Shown here: positions 26,584 through 35,755 of the stretch, one piece after another
Layout: the number at the start of each line of letters is the position of its first letter
How positions within the stretch are numbered: the stretch's first letter is position 1
Assembly (NCBI GenBank): GCA_902783005.1
Contig: CACZPI010000080.1
Span: 1 to 39,898 of the forward strand
Source of the DNA: an uncultured Ruminococcus sp.
GTDB taxonomy: Bacteria > Bacillota > Clostridia > Oscillospirales > Ruminococcaceae
DNA length: 39,898 nucleotides
Direction: 5' to 3'
Notes under the pieces: generated by a model
Told to the model about the DNA's origin: nothing
Seen by the model: the letters and a program-made list of their open reading frames with translations, nothing else
Databases searched by the model: none
Made by a program: the position numbers and the translations under genes

Positions 26584-27228
26584 ATGTGGCTTCTGTCAGC
26601 GATCATTTCGCTGTTTACAACGAATCTGATTTTTACGCGTGCGCTGGGCACCAGCACCGTGCTGGCTGCATCCCGGAATCGTTCCAATTTGCCGGTGCTT
26701 GCATTGCTGATGACAGTTTTTTCTTCTCTGGGCTGCCTGCTGACCTGCATCGTATTCCGCCTGTTCAAGCTGCAGTCTCTGGTGGAATACCCGTACAGTC
26801 TCGGGCTGCCGCTGGTGTATACCGTCATTATTTCGATCATATATTGTCTGGTACTGGTGCTATTGTTTTTTGTGATGCCGGATCGTTTTTCCGGGTATAA
26901 AAAATATGTACACCTTTCCGTCTTCAATTGTGCGGTCATGGGAACTCTCTATCTGGCCTTTGAGCCCATGGAGCTTCTGGAGAATGCCTGGTTCTACAGC
27001 GACCGTTTTGTATTTGGATCGGTGTATGCAGATCGCTTTACCGTCGCCGGTGCATTGCTGTTCGGATTGCAGGAAGGACTTGGCTTTTTGCTGGCTGCGC
27101 TGATCCTTTCCGCTGTCCGGGAGAGACTTTATGATCCCGAGGTGCCGGCAGTATTCCGCGGATTCCCGGCTGCAATGATTTATATCGGACTGATCTCCAT
27201 GGCGATTTACGCCATTACTGTCAATTGA
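26584..27228 (+). CDS. RnfA/NqrE-like membrane subunit with one of two Fe-S cysteines
   Basis: A 214-residue protein of six predicted helices, similar to RnfA/NqrE. The C-terminal part is close to the family: GLQEGLGFLLAALILSAVRERL, then PEVPAVFRGFPAAMIYIGLISMA. The second iron-sulfur Cys is kept in VFNCAVMG (TTNCAVLG in RnfA). The first is lost: LGLCPFMGVSKK corresponds to LGTSTVLAASRN, with Ser in place of Cys. AGGAGG at 26570-26575 lies in the end of the E-like gene, and the ATG follows its TAA directly. The A and E subunits normally form a pseudo-symmetric pair around one [2Fe-2S] centre; with three of four ligands missing such a centre is unlikely. Confidence 0.83.
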   Translation: MWLLSAIISLFTTNLIFTRALGTSTVLAASRNRSNLPVLALLMTVFSSLGCLLTCIVFRLFKLQSLVEYPYSLGLPLVYTVIISIIYCLVLVLLFFVMPDRFSGYKKYVHLSVFNCAVMGTLYLAFEPMELLENAWFYSDRFVFGSVYADRFTVAGALLFGLQEGLGFLLAALILSAVRERLYDPEVPAVFRGFPAAMIYIGLISMAIYAITVN

Positions 27229-27278
27229 AAACCTATACCTTAGAACAGATAGAGAGAAGAGAGGGGAATTATCCATCT

Positions 27279-28430
27279 ATGAGGATCAAACCTAAAGGCC
27301 GCAGGATCTACCGGCAGAAAACCCGGTTTGAAAAGCTGCATGCCTTTCTGAGTAATACCGGAGCCGTGATATCCACCCTTGTCATCATAGCTGTACTCTT
27401 TTTTGTCGGCTACAGTGCCGGGCGTCCCGTTCTTCAATTTCTGGAGGAACGAAAACAGCCGCAGCCTACCGAACCCTTATTCACGGCTGAGGATCTGCCG
27501 GAGGAAACAGAGACTTCTGCCGAAATCATGACAGAGACAGAAGCACCTACGGATCCGGAACCCGTGACCGAAACAGAAGCGGTTCCGGTCAAAGCCGGGC
27601 TCCAGGGGTATCTGCTGCGGACCGATGCGCTGCTTTCCGAGGAATCGCTGCAGGCTGCGATCGCAGAGGTTCCTGCCGGAACGACGCATGTCCTGGTTCC
27701 GCTGAAGGTGAAGGGCGGCGGCATCTGGTATGCGTCCAGGTTGGAGGACGCTGCAAGGAGCGGTGCAGTCCAGGCGGTGCTCCCGCCGGAGACAATCAGC
27801 AGTATTGTGGCATCGTGCGGTGCAAAGCCGGTTGCTGTCATCAATACGCTGGAGGATCATATCTATCCGGTCAGCTTCTATGATGCAGGGTACCAGATCG
27901 CCGGTTCCAGCGACCGCTGGCTGGATGCAGCTCCGGATAACGGCGGAAAGCCGTGGCTTTCGCCTTTTTCCTCGTTAACAAAGGATTATCTCGGGAATCT
28001 GACCGCCGAGCTTGCCTCTGCCGGATTTGAAGGCATTGTCTGTGAAGGACTGGTATTCCCGGATTTCAAACGCACAGATCTGGAGAAGCTGGATACACGC
28101 TGCGGCGCTGATGATCGTTACACGGCTCTTGCAGATGTGGTTACGGCCATGCAGAATGCAGCACCGGATGTCACGTTCTACATCGGAATTGACGGAATGG
28201 ATGTCCTGCGCAATATCACGGATGCCGTGCAGGCTTCGGAACAATTGGAGATTTCCGCTGTGATCCTGTCTGTCACAGCAGCTACACAGGGCAATTCAGA
28301 TCTGCTGCGCAGCGCTGTAACGACGCATCCGGCAGTACTGGAATGGATCGATGTACCGGTTCCGGCCGGTGAAGGCAATTTTGTATACGCACCAATCAGT
28401 CAGTCTACTGAAACACAAAGCGGGGATTAA
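27279..28430 (+). CDS. Membrane-anchored DUF4015-like (putative glycoside hydrolase) protein
   Basis: A 383-residue protein with a basic N-terminus, one membrane helix at about residues 29-49, an acidic Thr/Glu/Pro-rich linker (to about 105) and an extracytoplasmic domain. That domain resembles the DUF4015 TIM-barrel family: WLSPFSSLTKDYLGNLTAEL followed by GFEGIVCEGLVFPDF matches the family's NPYS...YN..LA and GFDEIQFDYIRFP segments. The family's Asp-Tyr-Arg pattern is changed to CEGLVFP, so catalysis is doubtful. The start is uncertain. ATG 27279 has GAGGGG 12 bases upstream; TTG 27225 overlaps the RnfA-like stop but has no ribosome site. It is last in the rpe-Rnf-like operon. Confidence 0.68.
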   Translation: MRIKPKGRRIYRQKTRFEKLHAFLSNTGAVISTLVIIAVLFFVGYSAGRPVLQFLEERKQPQPTEPLFTAEDLPEETETSAEIMTETEAPTDPEPVTETEAVPVKAGLQGYLLRTDALLSEESLQAAIAEVPAGTTHVLVPLKVKGGGIWYASRLEDAARSGAVQAVLPPETISSIVASCGAKPVAVINTLEDHIYPVSFYDAGYQIAGSSDRWLDAAPDNGGKPWLSPFSSLTKDYLGNLTAELASAGFEGIVCEGLVFPDFKRTDLEKLDTRCGADDRYTALADVVTAMQNAAPDVTFYIGIDGMDVLRNITDAVQASEQLEISAVILSVTAATQGNSDLLRSAVTTHPAVLEWIDVPVPAGEGNFVYAPISQSTETQSGD

Positions 28431-28460
28431 CCCCGAATATTCTAAGAAGGAGTGAAAATC

Positions 28461-29420
28461 ATGTCTGAAAAGTTTACCATTTCACTGAAAAAAATCATTG
28501 ACGAATTCAAGCTTGAGGTCATCTACATGCCCAAATCTCCGGAAGAGCTTCTGATCGACGAGACGGACGTCAATCGTCCCGGTTTGCAGCTGATGGGCTT
28601 CTACGAGTACTTCAACCCGGAGCGGATCCAGATCATCGGCAAGATGGAGTTTGCCTATCTGTCTACAATTGATGAGAAAATGCGCCGGGAACGTCTTGAA
28701 CTGTTGATCTCCCAGAAGCTGCCAGCTCTCATTATCACCCGTGAGCTGCCGTATTTTTCCGAAATGCTTGAGCTTGCCCAAAAGTACGGCATGCCGCTGC
28801 TGCGGAGCAAGGAAAGCACTTCCAACTTTATGTCGGGTCTGATTGCATTTTTGAATCTGAATCTCGCACCCCGTATTACCAGACACGGTGTTCTCATTGA
28901 AATCTACGGCGAAGGTGTCTTCATTACCGGTGAATCCGGTGTCGGTAAGAGCGAGACTGCGATCGAGCTGGTCAAGCGCGGACATCGTCTTGTCGCGGAT
29001 GATGCTGTTGAGATCCGCAAGGTCTCCAATATCAGTCTGGTCGGATCCTCCCCGGATAATATCCGCCACTTCCTGGAGCTGCGCGGTATCGGTATTATCA
29101 ATGCCCGCCGGCTGTTCGGTATGGGTGCCGTCAAGGTGACCGAAAAGATCGATCTGCTTGTTGAGATGGAGCTTTGGAATCCGGAAAAGATCTATGACCG
29201 TATGGGCGTGGATACACAGTATGCTTCCATTCTCGGTGTTAAGATCCCGAGCCTTACGATCCCGGTCAAGCCCGGCAGAAATCTGGCTGTCATTCTGGAA
29301 GTTGCTGCTATGAATAACCGCCAGAAGAAGATGGGCTACAATGCTGCTACCGAGCTGCTCGACCGACTGGGTATGGATATGGAAGGTACCGAATCCGTCA
29401 AGGACTATGACGCATTCTGA
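28461..29420 (+). CDS. hprK: HPr kinase/phosphorylase
   Basis: A 319-residue bifunctional enzyme that phosphorylates and dephosphorylates HPr on Ser46, the switch of carbon catabolite control in Firmicutes. The N-terminal domain covers about residues 1-130. The Walker A motif GESGVGKS is at 157-164, followed by the catalytic DDAVEI and the family signature ELRGIGIINARRLFG. The C-terminal K.M...PVKPGRN region is typical. ATG 28461 is used because AAGGAG (28447-28452) is 8 bases before it; GTG 28452 would overlap the ribosome site. It starts the conserved order hprK-murB-rapZ-whiA-dnaE and may be regulated with it. No clear promoter or terminator separates it from the upstream gene. Confidence 0.97.
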   Translation: MSEKFTISLKKIIDEFKLEVIYMPKSPEELLIDETDVNRPGLQLMGFYEYFNPERIQIIGKMEFAYLSTIDEKMRRERLELLISQKLPALIITRELPYFSEMLELAQKYGMPLLRSKESTSNFMSGLIAFLNLNLAPRITRHGVLIEIYGEGVFITGESGVGKSETAIELVKRGHRLVADDAVEIRKVSNISLVGSSPDNIRHFLELRGIGIINARRLFGMGAVKVTEKIDLLVEMELWNPEKIYDRMGVDTQYASILGVKIPSLTIPVKPGRNLAVILEVAAMNNRQKKMGYNAATELLDRLGMDMEGTESVKDYDAF

Positions 29421-29449
29421 TGAATGCATCGCACGATAAGGGGAATGCT

Positions 29450-30391
29450 ATGAGAGAAATGCTGCTGGAAATCTGCGAACGCTACAAAATGAAACTGCTC
29501 GAACAGGTACCGCTGTCAGAGCATACCTCCTTTCATATCGGCGGTCATGCAGATTACTGGATCGAGGTCAACGACAAAGAGGGTTTATCTTGCCTTCTGA
29601 AGCTGTTTTCGGAAACGAGCACCTCGTTTTTCGTGATGGGACGCGGCACAAATATCCTTGCTGCTGATGACGGATTCCGCGGCGTGATCCTGCATCTCGG
29701 GGAGCACTTTGCAGTAAATGAATTCCGGGAGCAGAATGCCGGATCGAAACCCACACTTTGTCTTGGCGCAGCTTCGACCCTTGTAAAGGCTGCCAAGATA
29801 GCTGAGGAACATTCTCTGACCGGTATGGAGGGCTTGTCCGGCATTCCGGGTTCTGTCGGCGGCGCACTGTATATGAATGCCGGTGCCTACGGCTATGAAA
29901 TGCGTCAGATCGTGACGGAATGTGAGTATATGACCTATGACGGAGAGCTGCACACTGCTGCCGCAGATGCACTGGGGCTTGCTTACCGGCACAGCCGTTT
30001 CATGGAGGAGCCGGCGGTCATTCTGTCAGTTACGGTGGAGCTTGAACGTGGCGAAAAATCCGAAATTACAGCCAAAATGCAGGACTTTCTGAAACGCCGC
30101 AATGACAAGCAGCCGTTGAATTTCCCGAGTGCCGGCAGCACCTTCAAGCGTCCCGGAGAGAATGCCTATGCTTCGAGGCTGATCGACGAATGCGGGCTGA
30201 AGGGTCTGACCTTCGGCGGCGCACAGGTCAGTGAAAAGCATGCCGGTTTCGTCATCAACCGATCCGGCGCGACCTGCGAAGATGTCACGGCACTTTGCAG
30301 ACAGGTTCGTGAAAAAGTAAAATCTGAAACCGGGTATGTACTGGAGCTTGAACCGGTACTGCTTGGTGATGTAAAATGGGAGAGTGAATGA
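29450..30391 (+). CDS. murB: UDP-N-acetylenolpyruvoylglucosamine reductase
   Basis: A 313-residue FAD enzyme that uses NADPH to make UDP-N-acetylmuramate for peptidoglycan. The features are SFHIGGHADYWIEV, the FAD-binding MGRGTNILA and LSGIPGSVGGALYMNAGAYG blocks, catalytic Ser in FPSAGSTFKRP, and SEKHAGFVIN near the end with the final catalytic Glu in LELEPVLLG. The short middle region fits the Gram-positive (type II) form. ATG 29450 has AAGGGGA at 29438-29444; an ATG at 29420 overlapping the hprK stop has no ribosome site. It is separated from rapZ by 3 bases. Confidence 0.96.
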   Translation: MREMLLEICERYKMKLLEQVPLSEHTSFHIGGHADYWIEVNDKEGLSCLLKLFSETSTSFFVMGRGTNILAADDGFRGVILHLGEHFAVNEFREQNAGSKPTLCLGAASTLVKAAKIAEEHSLTGMEGLSGIPGSVGGALYMNAGAYGYEMRQIVTECEYMTYDGELHTAAADALGLAYRHSRFMEEPAVILSVTVELERGEKSEITAKMQDFLKRRNDKQPLNFPSAGSTFKRPGENAYASRLIDECGLKGLTFGGAQVSEKHAGFVINRSGATCEDVTALCRQVREKVKSETGYVLELEPVLLGDVKWESE

Positions 30392-30394
30392 TCC

Positions 30395-31252
30395 ATGCAG
30401 CTGGTAATCGTGACAGGCATGTCCGGTTCCGGTAAATCCACCATCATGAAGGTGATGGAGGATATCGGGTTTTATTGTATTGACAATCTGCCGCCGGAGC
30501 TGATTCCGGAATTCATCGAAATATCCAAGCGTTCCGGGATCACCAATATTGCGATTTCCGCGGATATACGCACCGGCGGAATGTTTTCGGAGATCTATAA
30601 TGTCATCCATGATCTGCGACATTCTTCGGCAGATCAGCCGAAGGTCATCTTTACAGAGGCCTCTGATGAGGTTCTCATCAAGCGCTATAAGGAAACACGC
30701 CGCAAGCATCCTCTTGCAGAAAAGGCAAATTCTCTGCGGGAAGCCATCCGTCTGGAGCGCATTCAGCTTGAGCAGCTCCGGACAAAGGCGGATTATTACC
30801 TGGAAACCTCGCATATGAGCACCTCGCAGCTTGGAACCGAGATCCGGAACCTGTTTCTGGAGAACAATTCCGATTCCATGCTTGTGAAGGTGATGTCGTT
30901 CGGATATAAGTATGGTGTATCCACAGAGTCGGATCTTGTATTTGATGTTCGCTGCCTGCCGAATCCCTATTATGTACCGGAGCTGCGGGAACACACCGGA
31001 TGCGAAAGCTGCATCCGTGATTATGTGATGCAGTCGGAGCAGTCCAGGATCCTCTTCTCAAAGCTGTCCGACCTGCTGCAATATCTGCTGCCCCTGTATG
31101 TGAAGGAAGGGAAAAGCCAGCTGGTCATTGCTTTCGGCTGTACCGGCGGCAAGCATCGCTCCGTCACATTTGCAGAGCTGATCGGAGATGCGCTGCTTGA
31201 AAGCGGGTATCGTGTCCATAAACTGCACAGAGATATTACACGGGATCACTGA
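30395..31252 (+). CDS. rapZ: RapZ/YvcJ family nucleotide-binding protein
   Basis: A 285-residue P-loop protein. The Walker A motif GMSGSGKS is at residues 8-15, followed by GFYCIDNLPPELIPEF and ADIRT in the N-terminal half. The C-terminal RapZ domain has FGYKYG, DVRCLPNP, and IAFGCTGGKHRSVTFAE. In E. coli RapZ guides RNase E to small RNAs and binds glucosamine-6-phosphate; in Firmicutes YvcJ is a GTPase-like protein tied to envelope metabolism and competence. The neighbours murB and whiA are standard. GGGAGAG lies just upstream in the murB end. Confidence 0.96.
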   Translation: MQLVIVTGMSGSGKSTIMKVMEDIGFYCIDNLPPELIPEFIEISKRSGITNIAISADIRTGGMFSEIYNVIHDLRHSSADQPKVIFTEASDEVLIKRYKETRRKHPLAEKANSLREAIRLERIQLEQLRTKADYYLETSHMSTSQLGTEIRNLFLENNSDSMLVKVMSFGYKYGVSTESDLVFDVRCLPNPYYVPELREHTGCESCIRDYVMQSEQSRILFSKLSDLLQYLLPLYVKEGKSQLVIAFGCTGGKHRSVTFAELIGDALLESGYRVHKLHRDITRDH

Positions 31253-31282
31253 TCCCCAAGGAACAGAAATCAGGTGAACGTC

Positions 31283-32200
31283 ATGTCCTTTTCCCATAAT
31301 GTCCGCGAATGTATCCGGAGTACCATTACCGATCACGACCGGCGGTTTGCCTGTTTGTACGGAATGCTGCTGTATGGGCGGTCTGTAACACGCGAGGAGA
31401 TCTGTCTGAAAAGCAGCAGTGAAGTCTTCCGCAGCATGTTTCCAGTGCTGATGAAGACAGTATTCGGCGCTTCTGTGCCGCTGACAATGGAGAGCTGTCC
31501 GCGCAAGGACGGAAGTACGCTGTATATTTACCGCATTGAAGGTGAAGAATCCGTGACAACGATTCGCCATGCATTTCATATTCATGAGGACAGACGGATC
31601 GATATGCGCAATCTGCCGACCAACAGCATGGGTGCCTTTCTTGGTGGGGTCTTTCTGACATGCGGTACGGTGACGGATCCGGAGAAGGAATACCATCTGG
31701 AATTTTCAGCTCCCACAGAGACGCTATGCTCAGATCTCTGCGAGGTGCTTCTGACTGTCGGGGTGCATCCAAGTGTCACCATACGCCGCTACGGGTGGTC
31801 TGCCTATCTGAAGTCCTGCGATGAAATCGGCGATCTTCTGACATTTATCGGCGCCCAGCGCTGTACGCTGGATCTGATTGACGTACAGATCGATAAGGAT
31901 GTCAAGAACCATATCAACCGTGTCAATAACTGTGACATGGCCAATATTGATAAGGCCATTTCTGCTGCTGCCAGACAATGCGGCGATATTGAGGAAATCA
32001 TTCGTAACGGCGGAATGAAGGATCTGACACCGGAGCTGCGCGAGCTTGCAGAGCTCCGCATGGAGAATCCGCATCTGAGCCTGGCACAGATCTCTGAAAT
32101 GCTGTCAAAGCCCATCGGCCGCTCCGGCGTCAACCATCGTTTCCGTAAGCTGGCAGCGATTGCGGAGGCTTACAGAAGGGGGCAGGTTCATGACGAATGA
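31283..32200 (+). CDS. whiA: DNA-binding protein WhiA
   Basis: A 305-residue protein with an N-terminal LAGLIDADG-homing-endonuclease-like domain (MGAFLGGVFLTCGTVTDPEKEYHLEF around residues 120-145) and a C-terminal helix-turn-helix. That C-terminal part contains NCDMANIDKAISAA, LAELRMENPHLSLAQISEML and GRSGVNHRFRKL. WhiA is a chromosome-associated factor that influences cell division and lipid metabolism in Firmicutes. ATG 31283 is chosen with AGGTGA at 31272-31277; GTG 31274 would overlap that site. Its end overlaps the dnaE start by 11 bases. Confidence 0.96.
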   Translation: MSFSHNVRECIRSTITDHDRRFACLYGMLLYGRSVTREEICLKSSSEVFRSMFPVLMKTVFGASVPLTMESCPRKDGSTLYIYRIEGEESVTTIRHAFHIHEDRRIDMRNLPTNSMGAFLGGVFLTCGTVTDPEKEYHLEFSAPTETLCSDLCEVLLTVGVHPSVTIRRYGWSAYLKSCDEIGDLLTFIGAQRCTLDLIDVQIDKDVKNHINRVNNCDMANIDKAISAAARQCGDIEEIIRNGGMKDLTPELRELAELRMENPHLSLAQISEMLSKPIGRSGVNHRFRKLAAIAEAYRRGQVHDE

Positions 32201-35200
32201 CGCATTTGTACACCTGCATGTGCATAGTGAATACAGTCTGCTCGACGGTGCCTGCCGTCTGGAGGAGCTCCCGGAACAGGTAAAAGCACTGGGACAAACG
32301 GCGGTGGCAGTGACCGATCACGGGAATCTGTACGCCGCCGTTGCATTTTATCAGAAGGCACAAAAGGCAGGCATCAAGCCCATTATCGGATGCGAAGTCT
32401 ATGTTGCTCAGCGAACGAGGCATGACCGTGATGCTCAGCTCGACGGAAAGAGCTATCATCTGGTTTTGTTATGCGAATCCAATGAAGGCTACCGGAATCT
32501 TGTCAAGCTGGTTTCTCTGGCCAATATGGAGGGGTTCTACAAAAAGCCCCGTGTCGATCTGGAGCTTCTGCAGCGCTACCATAAAGGGCTGATCTGTCTG
32601 TCCGCCTGCATCGCAGGAGAGATCCCGCGCTGTCTGCTTGACGGCAACTATGACGGAGCACGGGCAGCCGCCATGCGCTATCGTGATATTTTCGGGAAAG
32701 ACAATTTCTTTATTGAGATCCAGGATCACAATATTCCCGAAGAAAAACAGGTCATGCCTGGTCTCCTGCGCCTTTCCAGAGAATGCGGCATTCCGCTTGT
32801 TGCCACCAATGATGCGCATTATCTGCATCAATCCGATGCGCAGATGCAGCATATCCTGCTTTGTATCCAGACAAACAAAACCATTCACGAAAAAACAGGC
32901 ATGGGCTTTTCCACGCCTGAATTCTATCTCAAATCCACGGAAGAAATGGAGCAGTTATTCCATTCGATCCCGGAAGCCTTGACCAATACACGCCGGATCG
33001 CTGACCGATGCTGTGTGGATTTTCACTTTGGAGAACTGAAGCTGCCGCAGTTTCGGCAGGACGGCATCACTGACAACAGGCAGTACCTCCGGCAGCTTTG
33101 CACGAAGGGCATGTACAAGCGCTACGGTGCCACGCCCTCCGCAGAGGTGACAGCGCGGCTGGAGCATGAGCTGGATGTGATCGAACAAATGGGATTTGTC
33201 GATTATTTCCTGATCGTCTGGGATTTTATCCGCTATGCACGCAGTCAGGATATTCCGGTGGGTCCCGGTCGAGGATCCGGCGCAGGAAGCCTCTGTGCCT
33301 ACTGCATCGGCATCACGCAGATCGATCCGATTGCCGGTAATCTGCTGTTTGAACGCTTTCTGAATGTAGAACGCGGTAATATGCCTGATTTTGATGTGGA
33401 TTTCTGCATTGAGGGACGGGAACGTGTCAAGGAATATGTCATCCGCAGATATGGTGAGGATCATGTGGCGGGGATTATTGCCTTCGATACCCTGAAAGCA
33501 CGGGCTGCGATCAAGGATGTCGGCCGCGTTCTGGAAATTCCGCTTCAACAGGTCAACCAGACAACCAAAGCCTTTGAATTTGACGAGAGCATAGCGCATG
33601 CGATCGAGAAGAACCAGACGATCCGCAGCCTGTATACCTCCGACATGAAAATCCATGAGCTGCTTGATACCGCTGCACGCATTGAAGGCATGCCGCGGCA
33701 TATCTCCAAGCATGCAGCCGGTGTGGTCATCACGCCTGCTGCTGTCAGTGATTATGTCCCGCTGCAGCGTGACGAAGAAGCAGCACTTACCCAGTATACC
33801 ATGAAGGAGCTGGATCTGCTCGGATTGCTGAAGATTGATTTTCTGGGTCTGCGCAACCTGACCATTATCCGCGATGCGGAACGGGCGATCCAGCGGCATA
33901 CCCCCGGCTTTTCCGTGCAGAAGATCCCGACAGATGATCCGCAGGTCTATGCCATGCTTGCAGCAGGGGATACCTCGGGCGTATTTCAGCTTGAAAGTAA
34001 CGGGATGCGCAGCTTTATGATGCGTCTGAAGCCCGAAAACATGGAGGATCTGATCGCAGCGCTGGCCTTATACCGACCCGGCCCGATGGATGCGATACCA
34101 ACATATATCAAAAACCGGCACACCCCCGGCGCTGTTACCTACCTGCATCCGGCACTCGAAGAGATTCTGAATGTCACCTACGGCTGCATTGTCTACCAGG
34201 AACAGGTCATGCAGATCTGCCGGAAGCTGGCCGGATATTCCTACGGACAGGCCGATCTGGTCAGACGTGCCATGTCCAAGAAAAAACCGGAGCTCATGGA
34301 GCAGGAGCGGCAGCGTTTCCTGTATGGCTCCGGCAAGGATGACGGCTGCATCGGCGCACTGGCCAACGGCATTCCGGAGGATACTGCGAGAGCGGTTTTT
34401 GACCAGATGGAACGGTTCGCATCGTATGCCTTCAATAAATCCCATGCTGCTGCCTATGGTCTGGTATCCTATCAGACAGCGTATCTGAAATATCATTATT
34501 TCGGTGAGTATATGGCAGCGCTGATGACGAATGTGATCGGTGACACCGGCAAGCTGCTGGCGTATATAGAGGAATGCCGGAATCATGGCATCAAGGTATC
34601 CATTCCGGATGTCAATACCGGAGAATGGGGATTTTCCTATCATGACGGACAGCTTGTATTCGGTCTGCTTGCCATCAAGGGTGTTGGAAAGGGACTGATC
34701 GACCGGCTGACGCTTGAAAGACGCAGCGGAGGGCAATTCCGGGGATTTGTCGATTTTTGCAGGAGAATGCTGCCGCATGGCCTGAATCGCCGTGTGCTGG
34801 AACCCCTGATCGAATCCGGCGCACTCGACTGCCTCGATTACAACCGCCGACAAATGCTGCTGCATTACGAAGAGGTTCTGGATGCTGTCAGCGACCACAG
34901 CGCGGGCGCAATTGAAGGACAGATGAGTCTGTTCGGAGAAGCCGAGGAAGCCAACGGTGATCTGGTTCTCCCACCTGCGGAGCCGTTCTCTCTGATCGCC
35001 AAGCTCGGTATGGAGAAAAAGGTGACAGGAATGTATATTTCCGGTCATCCTTTGGATGCATTTTTCTATTTGCAGTCGCTTCTTCATGTGATGCCGGTAT
35101 CCCAGGTGCTCACAAAAGGGGAAGGGGAGAAGGTCACGATTCTTGCCATGCTGCAGGAATGCAAACGTATCACAACCAAAAACGGCGGTGATATGGCTTT

Positions 35201-35636
35201 CCTGAAGCTGGAAGATACTTCTGCCGCGATTGAAGCGGTCGTTTTTCCGAAGCTGTACAGCATTTCCGCATCCAGACTGAACCGGGAAACGGTTGTCCTG
35301 ATCTCAGGAACGATTTCCCTGCGTGATGACAGCATCAGTATTTTGTGTGATTCGATTCTGGCTGAGGCGGATTTTCCGAGGATGCTGCGCGAACACATGC
35401 TATGTATCAAATCCGATGCCTCTTCTGCCGGCATGGAGCTGCTCCGGAAAACCTCAGAGATCTGCCGGAAGTTTCCCGGGGAAACAGAGGTTGTATTCTA
35501 TCTGACAGACCGCAGGCAGTATATTTACCCGAAACAGCCGATCTTTACGGAGGTCGGAGACACTTTGTTTTCTGAACTCGGACAGGTTATTTCCCCGGAA
35601 TCCATGGGCTGCATTCCAAAAATACGGAAAAGATGA
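32190..35636 (+). CDS. dnaE: DNA polymerase III alpha subunit, DnaE type
   Basis: A 1148-residue replicative polymerase of the DnaE family. The N-terminal PHP domain begins FVHLHVHSEYSLLDGA and keeps the VTDHGN metal site. The catalytic aspartates are in PDFDVDF (D400, D402, D404). GPGRGSGAGSLCAYCIG, AGVVITP, and the FNKSHAAAYGL block mark palm and fingers. A helix-hairpin-helix region (IKGVGKGLIDRL) and an OB-fold (about residues 1000-1080) follow. No exonuclease insertion is present, so it is not PolC. AAGGGGG (32176-32182) is 7 bases before ATG 32190, inside the end of whiA. Confidence 0.97.
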   Translation: MTNDAFVHLHVHSEYSLLDGACRLEELPEQVKALGQTAVAVTDHGNLYAAVAFYQKAQKAGIKPIIGCEVYVAQRTRHDRDAQLDGKSYHLVLLCESNEGYRNLVKLVSLANMEGFYKKPRVDLELLQRYHKGLICLSACIAGEIPRCLLDGNYDGARAAAMRYRDIFGKDNFFIEIQDHNIPEEKQVMPGLLRLSRECGIPLVATNDAHYLHQSDAQMQHILLCIQTNKTIHEKTGMGFSTPEFYLKSTEEMEQLFHSIPEALTNTRRIADRCCVDFHFGELKLPQFRQDGITDNRQYLRQLCTKGMYKRYGATPSAEVTARLEHELDVIEQMGFVDYFLIVWDFIRYARSQDIPVGPGRGSGAGSLCAYCIGITQIDPIAGNLLFERFLNVERGNMPDFDVDFCIEGRERVKEYVIRRYGEDHVAGIIAFDTLKARAAIKDVGRVLEIPLQQVNQTTKAFEFDESIAHAIEKNQTIRSLYTSDMKIHELLDTAARIEGMPRHISKHAAGVVITPAAVSDYVPLQRDEEAALTQYTMKELDLLGLLKIDFLGLRNLTIIRDAERAIQRHTPGFSVQKIPTDDPQVYAMLAAGDTSGVFQLESNGMRSFMMRLKPENMEDLIAALALYRPGPMDAIPTYIKNRHTPGAVTYLHPALEEILNVTYGCIVYQEQVMQICRKLAGYSYGQADLVRRAMSKKKPELMEQERQRFLYGSGKDDGCIGALANGIPEDTARAVFDQMERFASYAFNKSHAAAYGLVSYQTAYLKYHYFGEYMAALMTNVIGDTGKLLAYIEECRNHGIKVSIPDVNTGEWGFSYHDGQLVFGLLAIKGVGKGLIDRLTLERRSGGQFRGFVDFCRRMLPHGLNRRVLEPLIESGALDCLDYNRRQMLLHYEEVLDAVSDHSAGAIEGQMSLFGEAEEANGDLVLPPAEPFSLIAKLGMEKKVTGMYISGHPLDAFFYLQSLLHVMPVSQVLTKGEGEKVTILAMLQECKRITTKNGGDMAFLKLEDTSAAIEAVVFPKLYSISASRLNRETVVLISGTISLRDDSISILCDSILAEADFPRMLREHMLCIKSDASSAGMELLRKTSEICRKFPGETEVVFYLTDRRQYIYPKQPIFTEVGDTLFSELGQVISPESMGCIPKIRKR

Positions 35637-35678
35637 GCGGATTTCGGATAAAAACTGACGGGAAATATGGAAAAGGGC

Positions 35679-35707
35679 TTGACAGATTGGAATAAATGTA
35701 GTAAAAT
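35679..35707 (+). promoter_or_regulatory. Promoter of pfkA
   Basis: TTGACA at 35679-35684 and TAAAAT at 35702-35707 with a 17-bp spacer, about 50 bp before pfkA. No terminator is visible between dnaE and this promoter. Confidence 0.83.
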
Positions 35708-35755
35708 AAATGTGTAAATCCCAACTATTGCATATGCAGAATGGAGAAATGGATC

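Noticed and set aside
28421-28435. Hairpin CGGGG/CCCCG after the DUF4015-like gene as a terminator
   Set aside because: The 5-bp stem is not followed by a T run, so read-through into hprK seems likely.
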